NCBI RefSeq assembly: GCF_033473495.1
Contig: NC_088942.1
Coordinates: forward strand, 2,046,001 to 2,110,000
Origin: Cercospora beticola
Lineage: Eukaryota; Ascomycota; Dothideomycetes; Mycosphaerellales; Mycosphaerellaceae
DNA: 64,000 bases
Direction of reading: 5' to 3'
Shown here: positions 23,353-34,815 of the stretch, piece by piece
How positions within the stretch are numbered: the first letter of the stretch is position 1
Layout: every line of letters starts with the position of its first letter
Program-made: the position numbers and the translations under genes
The notes under the pieces: model-generated
The model's input: the letters and a program-made list of their open reading frames with translations, nothing else
The model's database searches: none
Told to the model about the DNA's origin: nothing

Positions 23353-23640
23353 ATGGACCAACCAATCGATCGTTCTCAAACGTCGAAACAGGAAGCAGTA
23401 CCGAGATACTGGTCGCTTGCCCAGTTGGTATTGCAACACATCGTACTGCCCCAGTCCGAGGATCAATTCGATACTATCGTTCAGTATGCTATGTTCTCGC
23501 CTGGTGGACTGAGCGGCTATCTACTCCGGGTCAGATACATGCAAGAAACCTTCATGAAGCACAAACCGCCTGTATTCTCACAGCAAGCGCCGTCTTGGCA
23601 GCGCAGTCTCCGCTCTCAATCGACGTCTGATTGGTCTTAG
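23353..23640 (+). CDS. Possible small gene, unknown function
   Basis: Open frame of 95 aa from an ATG at 23353, lying between two minus-strand genes. It begins MDQPIDRSQTSKQEAVPRY and continues with helical, amphipathic sequence (SLAQLVLQHIVLPQSEDQF, IVQYAMFSPGGLSGYLLRV, RYMQETFMKHKPP). The frame is also open upstream. Composition is protein-like, unlike other frames in this gap, but no family is recognised and an upstream exon is possible. Treat as a candidate. Confidence 0.35.
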   Translation: MDQPIDRSQTSKQEAVPRYWSLAQLVLQHIVLPQSEDQFDTIVQYAMFSPGGLSGYLLRVRYMQETFMKHKPPVFSQQAPSWQRSLRSQSTSDWS

Positions 23641-23669
23641 CTTGCGTGTATGGACGCGCTGTACTCCCC

Positions 23670-25288
23670 TCAGCGCACTTGAACAGTCTTCCCGAATGGA
23701 GCATCCTGCGAAGCCGTAGGTGTACGCCATTGCCGGTAAACTGCAGCAGCATCCTCAACCGCATCGTAGCCCAGGAGGTCCTTGTTGTATTCCGAGTCCA
23801 GCCAACCGTGAGAGGACCTCCCCTTCTCGAAATCAAAACCAGCCATTTCAGCGTCACGTTCTTGCTGCTCTGGTCCATCATGCATGTGGTAGAAAATCCT
23901 GTTCTGGTCTGCGCCTGCGACATTCAAAGTAGTCCGTCTCTTACGCATTTTCTCGTAGAGCTTGAGTACCGACGTTATCGGTTCGGCGTGAAGCTTTCCG
24001 TCTTCAGCTTGCAAATCTCTCTGATATACGCTGAGGAGGTATCCAAGAACGGCGCCGTCTTCTACAGCCATAGCTGCTCCTTGGGCTTGATATGGCAGCG
24101 TCGGATGGCATGCGTCGCCCAACAGTACTGCGTTGCCCTGGACAGTGATCAGCTTTGCGTGGTAATAGATGATCATGGGTGATCACACCTGGACCCACGT
24201 CTCCAGCTCCTCATGGTGCATCAACTTCCACTTGAGTACGGAAGGAATGCACGATATTAGTGCCTTGAGCCTAGGGTTGTCAATATTAGTCCCATAGGCG
24301 CCATCACAAAGCTCGATCGATTGTCAAGGTACTTACGTCGGATCCCAATCATCGAACGTCGCCCTCATCTCTGAAATGTCCCCTTCAGCGGTTCTTGTAC
24401 CCGTTGGAAGATCATCTGGTCGTAGCAGAACCAGATTGAAGGCACTACCTGCGCGAATCGGGTAAAAGATGCAGTGCTTGTCCGGACCTAGCCACAGAAC
24501 AGCGCGCTTCTCGGCACACATCTCTTCAACACTGGGGTCGTTCAGCGCTTCGAGCTGTGAGCGGCTGAAAGTGGCACGATATGCAAGATCCCCATATTCA
24601 GTGGGCGGAGATGGTTTGTTCATGATGCTCTCACGCAAGGACGACCAAAGCCCTGTGAAGCGATTAGCACGCGATCATCTGGCTATGGGTGCAGGAGCAA
24701 AGGCGCCATCAGCTCCAATGACCACATCAGCCCGCAGAGTCGAGCCGTCTTTCATGGTCAACTCAGTTCCTGAGGCGTTGACCTTCTCAACTTGAGCATC
24801 GAGCTGTAGTTTAGCACCTAATCGCGTGGCTTCATTTAGCAAGATGGCGTGGTAGTCCTCCCGGTGAATAACCCTGTGCACCTGTTGGTATTGCGTGCGG
24901 TCAAATGTAGATTTTACATACCTCCACTGCTCACCAAACAACCTGATCGACGTTTCTCCCAAGGGCTTGCGAACAAGAAGCGACCCATCGGCATACCTCC
25001 TGACATCAAAAGACTCCAACGCAGTCGCCGATTCTTCAATCTGCGAGAGTACGCCCAGCCGTTTTAAAGTCTTCGAACTGTTGGGAGGTATCTGAATGCC
25101 AGCACCGACCTGATCACACTTGTTAGAGCTCTCAGCACGAGCTTGCACTAAGCTCAAGGACACACGTTACCAATCTTGGCAGCCCGTTCCAAGATAGTGA
25201 CCTCCAAGTCTCCGTGTCGACAAGCAATAGCTGCAGCAAGCCCGCCTAGTCCTGCACCAACTATGACCACCTTCAAAGGAGCTGCCAT
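23670..25288 (-). CDS. FAD-dependent monooxygenase (salicylate-hydroxylase-like)
   Basis: Five exons: 25288-25166, 25109-24707, 24652-24337, 24270-24189 and 24137-23670, giving 463 aa. The N-terminal dinucleotide fold is VVIVGAGLGGLAAAIA; GAGIQIPPNSS follows; the DG motif reads VVIGADG-LWSSLRE across the second junction; the GD motif is GNAVLLGDACHP, then LPYQAQGAAMAVEDGAVLG. These are the three signatures of group A aromatic-ring hydroxylases using FAD and NAD(P)H. Intron 2 (24706-24653, 54 bp, CTAAT branch, CACAG acceptor) begins with GC, not GT. Read through, the frame stops 10 codons later. The FAD oxidase lies 1.6 kb away, but no backbone biosynthetic gene is present. Substrate unknown. 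Confidence 0.88.
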
Positions 25289-25530
25289 CTTTTGAAGTCG
25301 TCTTTGCAGGCACTAGCCAATGGAATTCAGAAACTTGGTACAATAGAAATCTCGTTGTCTAATACAGCCCGCGTCTGCGTAGTGAATATGCCTTGGCAGT
25401 GCAGCAGGCGAGGATATATCTTCTTGATGTTCGTCCGGCCGATTTTTCCAGTAAGATGCTTACATCAGAATGTAGTCGATTACCAGCTTGCGGGGTCTAC
25501 AGCAAACTCTATATGTTCCATGTAGGGTCG

Positions 25531-25563
25531 ATCCTTCATCATCTTTCATCATCCTTCATCATG
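25531..25563. repeat. Short tandem repeat, 10-bp unit x3
   Basis: Three near-identical 10-mers of the form atc-yttcatc run head to tail (ATCCTTCATC, ATCTTTCATC, ATCCTTCATC). The second differs at one base. A simple-sequence repeat in the promoter-side region of the monooxygenase gene. Confidence 0.8.
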
Positions 25564-26052
25564 CGCCCTTCCAGTTGATGATTCGTTGGCATGCTTCGTC
25601 CTGCCAAAGTTGCTGCATCCTGAAGGACCAGAGAAGGCAACGTGCGAGCTCTCTTGAGTCTTGAAGATGCCGTTAATCGGTTGAAGGTAGAGTATTCGAT
25701 GCTGAGCTCCAGAGACACTAGTTTCGGCAGATGCCTACATGGCGGAGTAGCACCTTGTCTTTTGGCATATCCTGACACTTTCGGACTCACGGCACCTCAC
25801 CTGTAGTTGACGCGACTACACTGTATGCCGGAGCTTCATCAGGCTATTAATATTATTGATCCGCGATCGCAGCAAAGAGCTGAACGGAAATACGGAAGCA
25901 GTTGCATGATGAGAGGAAGATCAAGGATAGAGTTCGGAAGGGTCTGAAACCTACTCGGGACTTTTGCTGCCGTGCCGTGTAGCCACAGGGAAAAGACGAC
26001 GACGCAAGTAAACAATTATCGCATTGCGTCTCGACACTTACATACAAGATCA

Positions 26053-26477
26053 ATGATGAGTCCGAAAATGTCTCAATCACACGCTCCGGTGCTGCACCAA
26101 ATATTGTCAAGCGTGGCCGAGATGCCGAAAACAGCACTTCCGCGGCAGCTTGACTCCATCTGGACCAATTCAAAAGCGCCTCCTCTCTCATCCACATCCC
26201 AATCTGGCCAAACTCTTCTTCTTAGTCGAAAGACTGCCGCCCTCCCAAGGCTTCCAAGACGCGTCTTTTCTGGAACAAGTGCAGTCCGCGGACGACGAGT
26301 CGCTCTCCCAAAGATGTCTCCCTCCCCTATGAGTCCATCAGCGCAAGTATCTTTCTGTCCTTTTCGTATCTCGTTTCGTTGGTGTTTCTGTTCGCGTGCG
26401 AAGCGACTCGCTTGAAGGCTAGGCGAGGACGCAGTCTGCAAGAGCTGGGATCGGAGCAGGCAGAGGAGCATTATTGA
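26053..26477 (+). pseudogene. Small membrane-protein locus broken by two apparent frameshifts
   Basis: Protein-like sequence runs through three frames in order. From an ATG at 26053: SHAPVLHQILSSVAEMPK, LDSIWTNSK. From about 26173 in the next frame: RLLSHPHPNLAKLFFLVERL, FLEQVQSADDESLS. From about 26314 in the third: KDVSLPYESISASIF, then a hydrophobic helix (SYLVSLVFLFACEA), a basic flank LKARRGR and stop at 26477. Each switch needs one base fewer and falls at a short homopolymer (AAAA near 26170; CCCAAA near 26314). The locus would encode about 140 aa with one membrane span near the C-terminus. Either a recent pseudogene or base-insertion errors in the sequence. Family not recognised. Confidence 0.45.
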
Positions 26478-26519
26478 TCATCTCGAGCTACAGACGCAGA
26501 TGCTGAGAGTCCAGCCCTC

Positions 26520-27502
26520 ATGATACGAACGACGATGCGCTCCGTCGCGCTCCTCACCCTCTCTCTCGTCCCACACGTCCTCTCACAAACAGTATCCACC
26601 TCCGCAAAACGCGGCCTCGCCCACGTCGAAACGAGCGAAGCAAGCGACAACCACTTCTGGACCTCTGGCGATTTAACATGGTACTACAACTGGGGGCCAA
26701 CGCCGGACCCAGCACTCGATAACACGCCCCTCCAATTCGTCCCCATGCTCTGGGGAGAAGCACAATCCAAAAACCAAAACTTCTACACCCAAGTCAAAAA
26801 CCAAATCGACAGCGGTCGAAATGTAACCTGGGTCCTGGGCTTCAACGAACCCGACGGGTGTCACGGCGTATACGGCGGATCATGCCTAGACGCAGAAACA
26901 GCAGCAGAGATTTGGATACGTGAAATCGAACCTCTGAAAGATTTGGGCGTCAAGTTGGGTGCGCCAGGTGTGACGGGTGCCCCCACGGGTTTCAATTGGT
27001 TGCGGAACTTCTTCACAGCATGTGATGGAAAATGTACGCCCGATTTTATCCCGATTCACTGGTATGGAGATTTCCAAGGACTGGCGAGCCATGTTGGTCA
27101 AGTGAATGCAACGTATCAAAATATGACCATGTGGGTGACAGAATGGGGTTTTCCGGATCAGAAGCTGGAGGATACGCAGGACTTTTATAATCAGTCTGTT
27201 GCGTTCTTTGACAGGATAGAGTAAGCATTCATCCCGGGATTTCTGATCTGATGATCTACAAACTGACCATAACCAGCTACATAACGCACTACTCCTATTT
27301 CGGAGCGTTCCGGTCCTCAGTCTCGAATGTTGGCCCCAACAGCGCCATGTTGACGCAGAAAGGCGAGCTCACCGACATTGGAGCATGGTATTTGGGTGAT
27401 GCTGCGACTGGGAATATACCCAGAGGTGATGCGCCACGTATTGCCCGATTTGCTGGCTCCTTCGTGCTGGTTGTTGCAGCAGGATTCTGGTGCCTGGGAT
27501 GA
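26520..27502 (+). CDS. GH128-type endo-beta-1,3-glucanase, GPI-anchored
   Basis: Two exons, 26520-27220 and 27277-27502 (56 bp intron; GA|C makes Asp), 308 aa. A signal peptide is evident (MRSVALLTLSLVPHVLSQ). The Asl1-like/Glyco_hydro_cc TIM barrel shows KRGLAHVE, WYYNWGPTPD, FVPMLWG, then the acid/base Glu110 in VLGFNEPDGC, FIPIHWYGDF, and the nucleophile Glu208 in MWVTEWGFPD. Late features are MLTQKGELTDIGAWYLG, then a hydrophobic C-terminal tail (FAGSFVLVVAAGFWCLG) typical of a GPI-attachment signal. The expected role is hydrolysis of beta-1,3-glucan in cell-wall remodelling at the cell surface. Length and both catalytic Glu residues are as in the family. Confidence 0.9.
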
Positions 27503-30210
27503 TCTGAAACGTCAGAAGGATACGATTCCATTCAATGCAGTTTATTAGAGATAGACCATGGCATGGCGCGTTCGGGAACTGGGCATTTATGACAGCGCAT
27601 GCAGAATTTTTGACTAGCTAATCGTTGATCGCAGACGTCTGCATTTTGTGGACTACAGCGAATTTGATGCCACAACACATACCACTGTTCAAGACTCACC
27701 TTTTTCGAGCCAACACCTCAATTGAGCTCATGAGCAATTTGATGTACCCGCTATCAAGCCCACCGCGACACCAACCCACGTGGTCCCTAGGCTTCCCCAT
27801 TGATGACAACGCATAATTTGCGGCTTCCCCACCAGGCGTCTGCCACAATCTTGCAATCTATTTCTCCAGACCCATATCCCCACAAAGCCACCTGGGATCA
27901 ATCTACTTCACGTTATTGCTTCGCCATGCTTGGTTTCTTGCTTGTCTCGCGTGCTCTCTTATACAATCAAGCATATCGCAGTTTGCAAATACCAATGCAC
28001 AGACGACCTTCTAATCAAAAATGTCACCGGAGGTTTTCTGAGTCGAAGGCGCAATATATGCATGGAAGATCCATGGACTTCGGTCCATACTTAGATCAGC
28101 CGATTGTTCCTCAGGCAGGATTGTACCCAGTTCAGTACGGATCTGGGCGTCGGAAATGGGGAAACAAGGTTATACTCTGGTGCTGACGTGCTGCGCATTC
28201 TTCCATGCTGGTTTCTGCCCAGGCGCTGGGATGTCGAACACAGAGGACTGTGCCATGCTTTCGATGGTGTGCTATCAAAGTGTCACGCACATGGGCTTGT
28301 CTTGTCCAAGAGAAGGCCAAGTTACGCCAACGCCGTTACACATGTGACAGCGGTTGGAATGTCTCTGTAGACCTTGTGGTTCGGAATCTGGCGGCAAGTT
28401 TGTTTCGTTTCAATGTGAAGCCCCAGCTAGGTGCACGATATCGGAAGGGCTTGGCTGTCTCCGGAATGTCACGATCTTCTGCTTCTTGCAGCTGTGGCTC
28501 GTCAATACTGAATACTACAGTGTGAGTGACTGTTCGCAAATTGTCAGTAAGTTCGGAGGATAAAAAAGGTTTTCCGCACATGGTCGGACAAGACACGGAC
28601 ACGCGCCGTAGTGCCGATGTTGGAACGACATTGAAACGTGTCAAAGGTGTTGCAGAGGATCCCAGGATAGCATCAGTCGATCAATTGTTGGTGTCCTCCT
28701 CTGCGCCCAAAGGAGTTTCAGCTACAATCGCGTTAAGCCTGTGTGGTGAAAGGATGTGTTGGCTGCAGTGAGCCCGACTCCTGCAGCAAAGGAGCGTGCA
28801 TGATCCATGGGGAAGGCCGATGGCACGGATGTGGTGGTGCCTTTTGCCAATCTGCGCGGGTGGGAATCCCCGTCAGCAGATCATTCCGCGCCCGCGTTAT
28901 GGACATCCTTTCACAGCTGGCAGTGCGTGACGTTGATGCTCAACAACATCCGCTACACCGCTCTCTCTGCGGGCAGAACGACGGCGATGTTGAGCTCGCA
29001 GCGGCGACGCAAATCGTGAACTGGCGGAAGCAGTGACGTCGAGTGTCCCGATCAACAAAGGAAAAGGCGCACGCGGCAAAGGCGCGATGAAGAGTGGCTT
29101 TTCCCCAACACCGAGATGCCAAGCCAACCAGATGCCGGTCGGAGGATATCGGAGGATCCAGATCCAGACAGTCAATCGACCTTGCCGTAAAGCTTTCACG
29201 TCAAGCTACTGGAGATGGTTCCTTTTCGATGATGGCATGCGTGCTTCCTTGACTGCAGCGTCCGGTCTTCTCCAGGTCACCGGGCGGGGAGGATGCAAGT
29301 GCGTGCGGAGCGGTTGGCTTGTCTTCCAATGCCAAGTGTAAGAAAGTGGTATGAGGATCGCATTTCGGCAGTCGAGCACCAGTAGTACGACGAGCTGAGC
29401 AATTCCTCCCTCGATGACAAGCGATCGAGGGCTCGAGGCAAAGCACGCCCAAGACTCGAGGCGTAATTGGCATATGTATTCGTTCCACGCCTGCTGATAA
29501 GAACCAAATCGCACCTCGAATGGTTGTCGAACAGTGTTGAACTCTTCGGTAGCTGCTGGAAGCAGATCGTAGGCTAATGCGAGTTCCTATCTGCGTCCAA
29601 TCAGGGTCGCACTGAAGGAACGAGGTCTACTCTCCGTGGCATAGCGGCCGTTCTGAACCTTGTCCTCCGAACCAATTGACGCCGGATGCTTATGCAGGAC
29701 CTTTATCCTCACTTCTCGTTGTGACTTTAAACGTGCAGTCATCGTGTACGTCAAAAGATAAGAGGGCACACGAGCTGATGCTTTTCCTCGGTTGGGGGCG
29801 CCCAAGCAGAACATGTCCGTCATGCTTGATTTCCCACGCCTGCCAACCGCGTCGCGCGCTGGGCACGGGAGAGAAGATAGTGAACAGGAAAAAAACGAAG
29901 CATGATTCCCAATCTCGCTGCTGACAGTGCACGGATGTCGATTGGGGTGCGGTGTGTGAGCGGTAGCACTGGTCTCACAGCTGTACCACGCTGGGGCTAT
30001 TTTGGCGTGCCTCCCAAAAGGGTTTCCAGGGTTCGCAGCAGAATTAAGGCTCAGGCGAACGTGCATGCGTGGATCCCATCGTCGGAAGACAGGGTGGCCC
30101 AACAGAATGGCCCAGCTTGCCGCGCGAGAGTGGAAGCGCAGCGACAAGGAAGCGTAGATTTTAGCTTGAGAGCTCGCTCCCATGGGGTGTGTGGCACTGC
30201 CAAATCCACG
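27503..30210. other. Gene-sparse interval upstream of the ammonium transporter
   Basis: About 2.7 kb in which no open frame has convincing composition. A 63-codon Cys-rich frame at 28156-28347 starts MGKQGYTLVLTCCAFFHAGF with six Cys; it lacks a clear signal-peptide cleavage site and overlaps other frames, so it is not called. An AGATAAG motif sits at 29756-29762. The interval holds the GH128 3' flank and the distal promoter of the Mep gene. Confidence 0.4.
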
Positions 30211-30533
30211 CGCCTTTATCAGTCTTTCTTTGGAGCCTTTCTTCAGTCACCACCTCTCGGCGCCCTTATCTCTAGCTTGGCCACAGCGCAGGACCCTACA
30301 AGCGAGAGTTAGTCGACGATCTGTGGCTCGGCAGGTGGAAGTATCCTTTCCACCCATCCATCATATAGCCAGCGTTGGACCTTCCAGCCGATCCAGAGCT
30401 TCTTCTGGCCTGAGCCTCACTTCACACACGCACCCTCAACCTCTTTCTTTGAAACACTTTTGCAGTATTACTGCAATTGGGTTTGCACATTCAGTTTTCT
30501 TATTGAGACTGAAGTTGGGTTGCATCTTATCAG
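30211..30533. promoter_or_regulatory. Cluster of GATA motifs upstream of the ammonium transporter
   Basis: Three GATA-type sites matching the HGATAR consensus occur within 450 bp of the transporter start, all in reverse orientation: TTATCA at 30216-30221, CTTATCT at 30265-30271 and CTTATCAG at 30526-30533. A further AGATAAG lies at 29756-29762. Fungal ammonium permeases are classically activated by AreA/NIT2-type GATA factors under nitrogen limitation, so these are plausible sites; binding is inferred. Confidence 0.5.
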
Positions 30534-30650
30534 CGGCATTCTCAGCTTACGTGCCTGAACGGGCTCGCATAGCAACCAGGGCTTCGAACGCCGCATCCGA
30601 CCTCACTCGAATACACCACACATTGGAGACGATCTCGAACGACACACAAC

Positions 30651-32362
30651 ATGTCTGGCGGGTACGCACCCAGCTATAGCTGGATTGGTGCTCCAGCCGA
30701 ATTCAATGGCACCAACGAAAACACAGGAGGCGACAGCTGTGAGTAAAGAACTACCTCGGGTTTCGACTTCGCCGCAATGGAGAAGGAGCAATTCGAAGAT
30801 TGGACACCAAAAACGAAACACAAACTGACAATGTCACAGCGGTAGAAAATCTGAACCAATGGTTCGCAGCCGGCGACACATCCTACATCATCGTAGCCTC
30901 CGCCATGGTCATGGTCATGGTTCCCGGTCTCGGCTTCCTCTACTCAGGCCTCGCACGAAGAAAGTCAGCATTGAGCATGATCTTCGCCTGTCTCGGCTCC
31001 TACTCCATCATCACATTCCAATGGTATTTCTGGGGCTACACTCTCGCCTTCAGCAGCACAGCATCGAACTCCTTCATCGGCGACCTTCACAAATTCGGCC
31101 TCAAGAATACACTCGCAGTACCTTCGCAAGGAAGCCCTCTGATCCCCGACTTGCTATATTCGTTCTACCAAATGCAATTCTGCGCTGTCACGGCGGCGAT
31201 TATTATGGGTGCTGTGGCTGAGCGTGGAAGGTTGATGCCCGCGATGGTGTTTATTTTCTTCTGGGCGACGATCGTCTATTCTCCGGTGGCATACTGGGTA
31301 TGGAATGCGAACGGTTGGGCCTTCAAGTGGGGTGTGCTCGACTACGCTGGTGGCGGTCCTGTCGAGATCGTCTCCGGTATGTCTGCTCTCGCCTACTCGA
31401 TGGTTCTGGGAAGACGCCAGGAGAAGATGATGCTCAACTTCCGTCCACACAACGTCTCGCTCATCACTCTCGGAACTGTCTTCCTCTGGTTTGGCTGGCT
31501 CGGATTCAATGGTGGTTCATCTTTCGGTGCCAACCTCCGCGCTGTCTACGCTTGCTGGAACTCCAACTTGACTGCCATGTTCGCTGCTATGACTTGGGTT
31601 GTCCTCGATTGGCGTCTTGCTCGCAAGTGGTCGATGGTCGGCTGGTGCTCTGGAACCATTTCCGGACTCGTCGCTGCTACTCCAGCATCTGGTTTCCTCC
31701 CACTCTGGGCTTCCGTCATCCTCGGTATCGCCACTGGCGTAGTTGCCAACTTCTCCACCAAGATCAAGTACTGGATCCGCATCGACGATTCGATGGATGT
31801 GTTCGCTGAGCACGGCGTCGCCGGAATGGTCGGTCTCTTCTTCAACGGTGTCTTCGGCGCAACCTATGTGATCGGTCTCGACGGCGTCAACACCGATCTC
31901 TTCCCAGGTGGCTGGATCCACCGCCACTGGCTCCAACTCGGCCAGCAGGTCGCCTACATCGCCGCCGTCACTGCATACTCATTCGTCGTCAGCGCCATCA
32001 TCGCTTACGCCATCAACTTCATCCCCGGCATGAAGCTCCGTGCTTCCGACGAAGCTGAGCTTCTCGGTATGGACGACGACCAACTCGGCGAGTTCGCCTA
32101 CGATTATGTCGAAGTCCGTCGTGACTACCTCGCCTGGACACCAGCCCACGGCGACGTCAACAAGGGCGAAGCCGATGTTCCCCAAGGCGATCGTCACGGC
32201 ATTCAAGGCCACAGCGACATGCTCGAAGGCAAAGACCCCAACGGCAGCGAAGGCAGCAGCCAACAAGGGACGGCGCATACCGGTATCGGTGGTGACCGAC
32301 ATGGTATTGCATATGAGGAGATGGAGAAGGCCAAGCGTGAAGCTCAAAGCGGTGGCCATTAA
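30651..32362 (+). CDS. Mep1/Mep3-type ammonium transporter
   Basis: Two exons, 30651-30738 and 30840-32362 (101 bp intron), giving 536 aa. Eleven membrane segments and Amt/Mep/Rh signatures are visible: MVMVPGLGFLYSGLARRKSA, FYQMQFCAVTAAIIMGAVAE, WFGWLGFNGGS and DVFAEHGVAGMVGL. In the pore, the first twin-His position is Glu205 (GGGPVEIVSG) and the second is His354. Mep2-type sensors keep His at the first site, so this is the Mep1/3 Glu-His class. The extracellular N-terminus is short with an N-glycosylation-type NGTN. The cytosolic tail (about 440-536) has ELLGMDDDQLGEFAYDYVE and then a Gly/Asp/His-rich low-complexity end. The role is plasma-membrane ammonium uptake. GATA motifs upstream fit nitrogen control. 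Confidence 0.95.
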
Positions 32363-34815
32363 TCGTTTCTTTTGCATCGTTTCTAATTTGTATATGCTTG
32401 GGACCTCTTTTGGCTAGAAAAGAGTTTTGAAATTTTCCGAGATACCAGAACAGCACACGCTCAGTCAGATGGTTTGATCACAGTGTCAGCGGCGCTTCAC
32501 CTCGTCGGCTGTTTGATGATTTACACTGTAGGATGTGGATGAGCCAGCGACATTTATAGCGATGTACGTATTTCTTGTTTATATTAGACCTAGACTTTCG
32601 CATTTCAAAGTTCTCGGTGTACATGTCCCCTACTACTGTAGTCACGTTCTTGCTGTTGTGATGTCGTGATGTCGTGTACTTGATCCTAGATCCACTTCAC
32701 ATGACCAAGCTTCAGCTAGACATGCAATCGGTCTTGTTCCTGATGCACTCCTGACCAAGCAAGACAAGATCGCGTGCGCATGACAAGCAAAACAGCAAGA
32801 CATTGTCAAGCATGTATTGTGGTCCTGTAAGGATCGATCGGTGAATCGGGCCCATCTGCTTGGGCTGCAAGGAGGTGCAGTGTAGCGAAGGCCATGCGAG
32901 ATAAGAGCTCTCCAACTTTTGGTCGGACCACCTCGCTTGCCACGCGGTGGCGACGCAATTGCAGGATTCCTTATCTGCTTATGATGATGTTGCTGAGCCA
33001 GTGACAGGCAAGGCACTCTAGTGACAAAGTCGATCATGTTCGGGCAGAGTGGCGACGGGCATGGGGAGGAATATCCGCGAAGCAGCCTGCTGGAGGAGTT
33101 TTGCTGGTTCGATGTAGGGCGACTGCTTGAGGCTGCTCTGGGAGCGCGGTCGGTCTTCTTCGGTGAGCAGACTACTGGCCATGAATCACTTGCCCTGAAT
33201 GAAGGAACTCTCTTCCCTTGTCAACGGCCGACAAGTTGGTTGTGAGATTGGACCCGGAGCTGAACGTGGTATCTGCCTTCCCCGTGCTCGTGCTCGCTGT
33301 CAGCCAATTTGAACGTTCTTCGATTCACCTTCTAGAGTCTGCTCATCGCAGCCCTGGTGGGCTCTTGTGCAGTTCGCTCGTTGTGTTGTGCAGTTGGCTC
33401 GCTGTTTTGGACAGGTGCGACTTCACTCTTCACCATGCAAGAGCCAGATGGCTTTGGTCCAGCGCAGAGGAACCCGAGCCGTGGTCTCACAGCGCATCTC
33501 AGTCACGACTGTTATTAAACGATTTCTGCTCATAGCACTGTGCTCGAATTTTTACGGCACGGTAACTTGGATGTCACGCAGTTTTGCAGTGTCAAGTAGC
33601 GCTCTCGAGAGAACGTATGATGGATGGCCAAAATTTGACCTATGCTCAGGTGAGTTGCTATTCCCGTGCATGCACACTCACCGAACTCTCGATCGGCGGT
33701 GTGCAACAGCTATGAGACCGTTGGTGTGTGTGACAAGCAACGGACGGGCACATAATGCCATCTAGACCACGGGAGTTCTGGCAGCAGCAACCTCTCCGGG
33801 CCGGTCGTCGTATCAGAGCAGATGCCGCGCCGAGAACGAGCAGTGTATGTGTTTCTGTTCGGGAAGCAGAACATATGGTCATTGCTGGCGGACCTGAGTG
33901 CCCGCTAGCCCTGCATCGATTGTGTCAGTTTGGCACAACTACGAAGTGCAGTCCCAAGACTCGTAGTCACATCGTTCTCGGCAAGCAGTCTGAGGCCATA
34001 GCTGCCGAAGCCTTGAGGAGTTGAGGATCCCGTGTGCGGTATGTCGAATTGAGTCAGGTTGCAGCGAGCGGAAAGTGAGACGGCAGTGCAGTGAAGAGTG
34101 CATGCATATGCCGCACGACGATTCGAAACGTGTCGGGGTCGTAGGTTCTGCAGGTCAGCATGTCGTACCACGGCAGGTTGAACACAATCCATCACAAGAA
34201 ATGCAGCTCCGAGCGTTGAACTTGTCGTCTTGGAGCAGCGATTCGTGGGCAGTAGTCGCCGCGGATTTGACTCGTTTTGCAGCAGGAAGCCGACGTGCCG
34301 CTGCAGCATTGACAAGTTTAATGAGGCTCAGAAGGCGGGATGTCCTGGCCCTGCCGACTTCACTCGCGCAGTTGCGCATTGCCCTGTCTTTTTCTGGCCA
34401 GTGGCCACCATTCGCCGCGCCCAGCGGAGTGGGAGCGCGCCGTGTCAGTGGCCATGCGCAGCACGACACAGGTGCACGGCGCGGGGGGCATGGCTTCCCC
34501 CAACGACGGCGGGCATTAGAGACGCGAGTATAGCAGGACAGCGGTCTCGACATGCGACGCGCTTGGCCGTCTGCCGGACAACACCCATGCCGTGTGCTGG
34601 CGTTTGAGATGCCCCTTTCCTTGCATGTGCTCTGCCGTGTGTTATAGCCAGCGTCCGCCGTGTGCAGTGCGCAGTGGTGCTCCGCGCGTACACGAGCGCT
34701 GCCTCCTCCTTCGAGCCCCCAACGGACGCGTGTTTGTGGTATCGCGGTTGGCTGCGCCAGTCGATGAATGGACGCGAGCAGGGACCGGTGCAGCCGACAT
34801 TGCGCATAGATTGCG
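32363..34815. other. Gene-sparse interval upstream of the TBC gene
   Basis: About 2.45 kb without a convincing coding region. A minus frame at 34928-34155 (257 codons) is Arg/Cys/His/Ala-rich, lacks family-like sequence and overlaps the start of the TBC gene, so it is rejected. The stretch likely holds the Mep 3' UTR and a long TBC promoter or leader. Confidence 0.4.
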
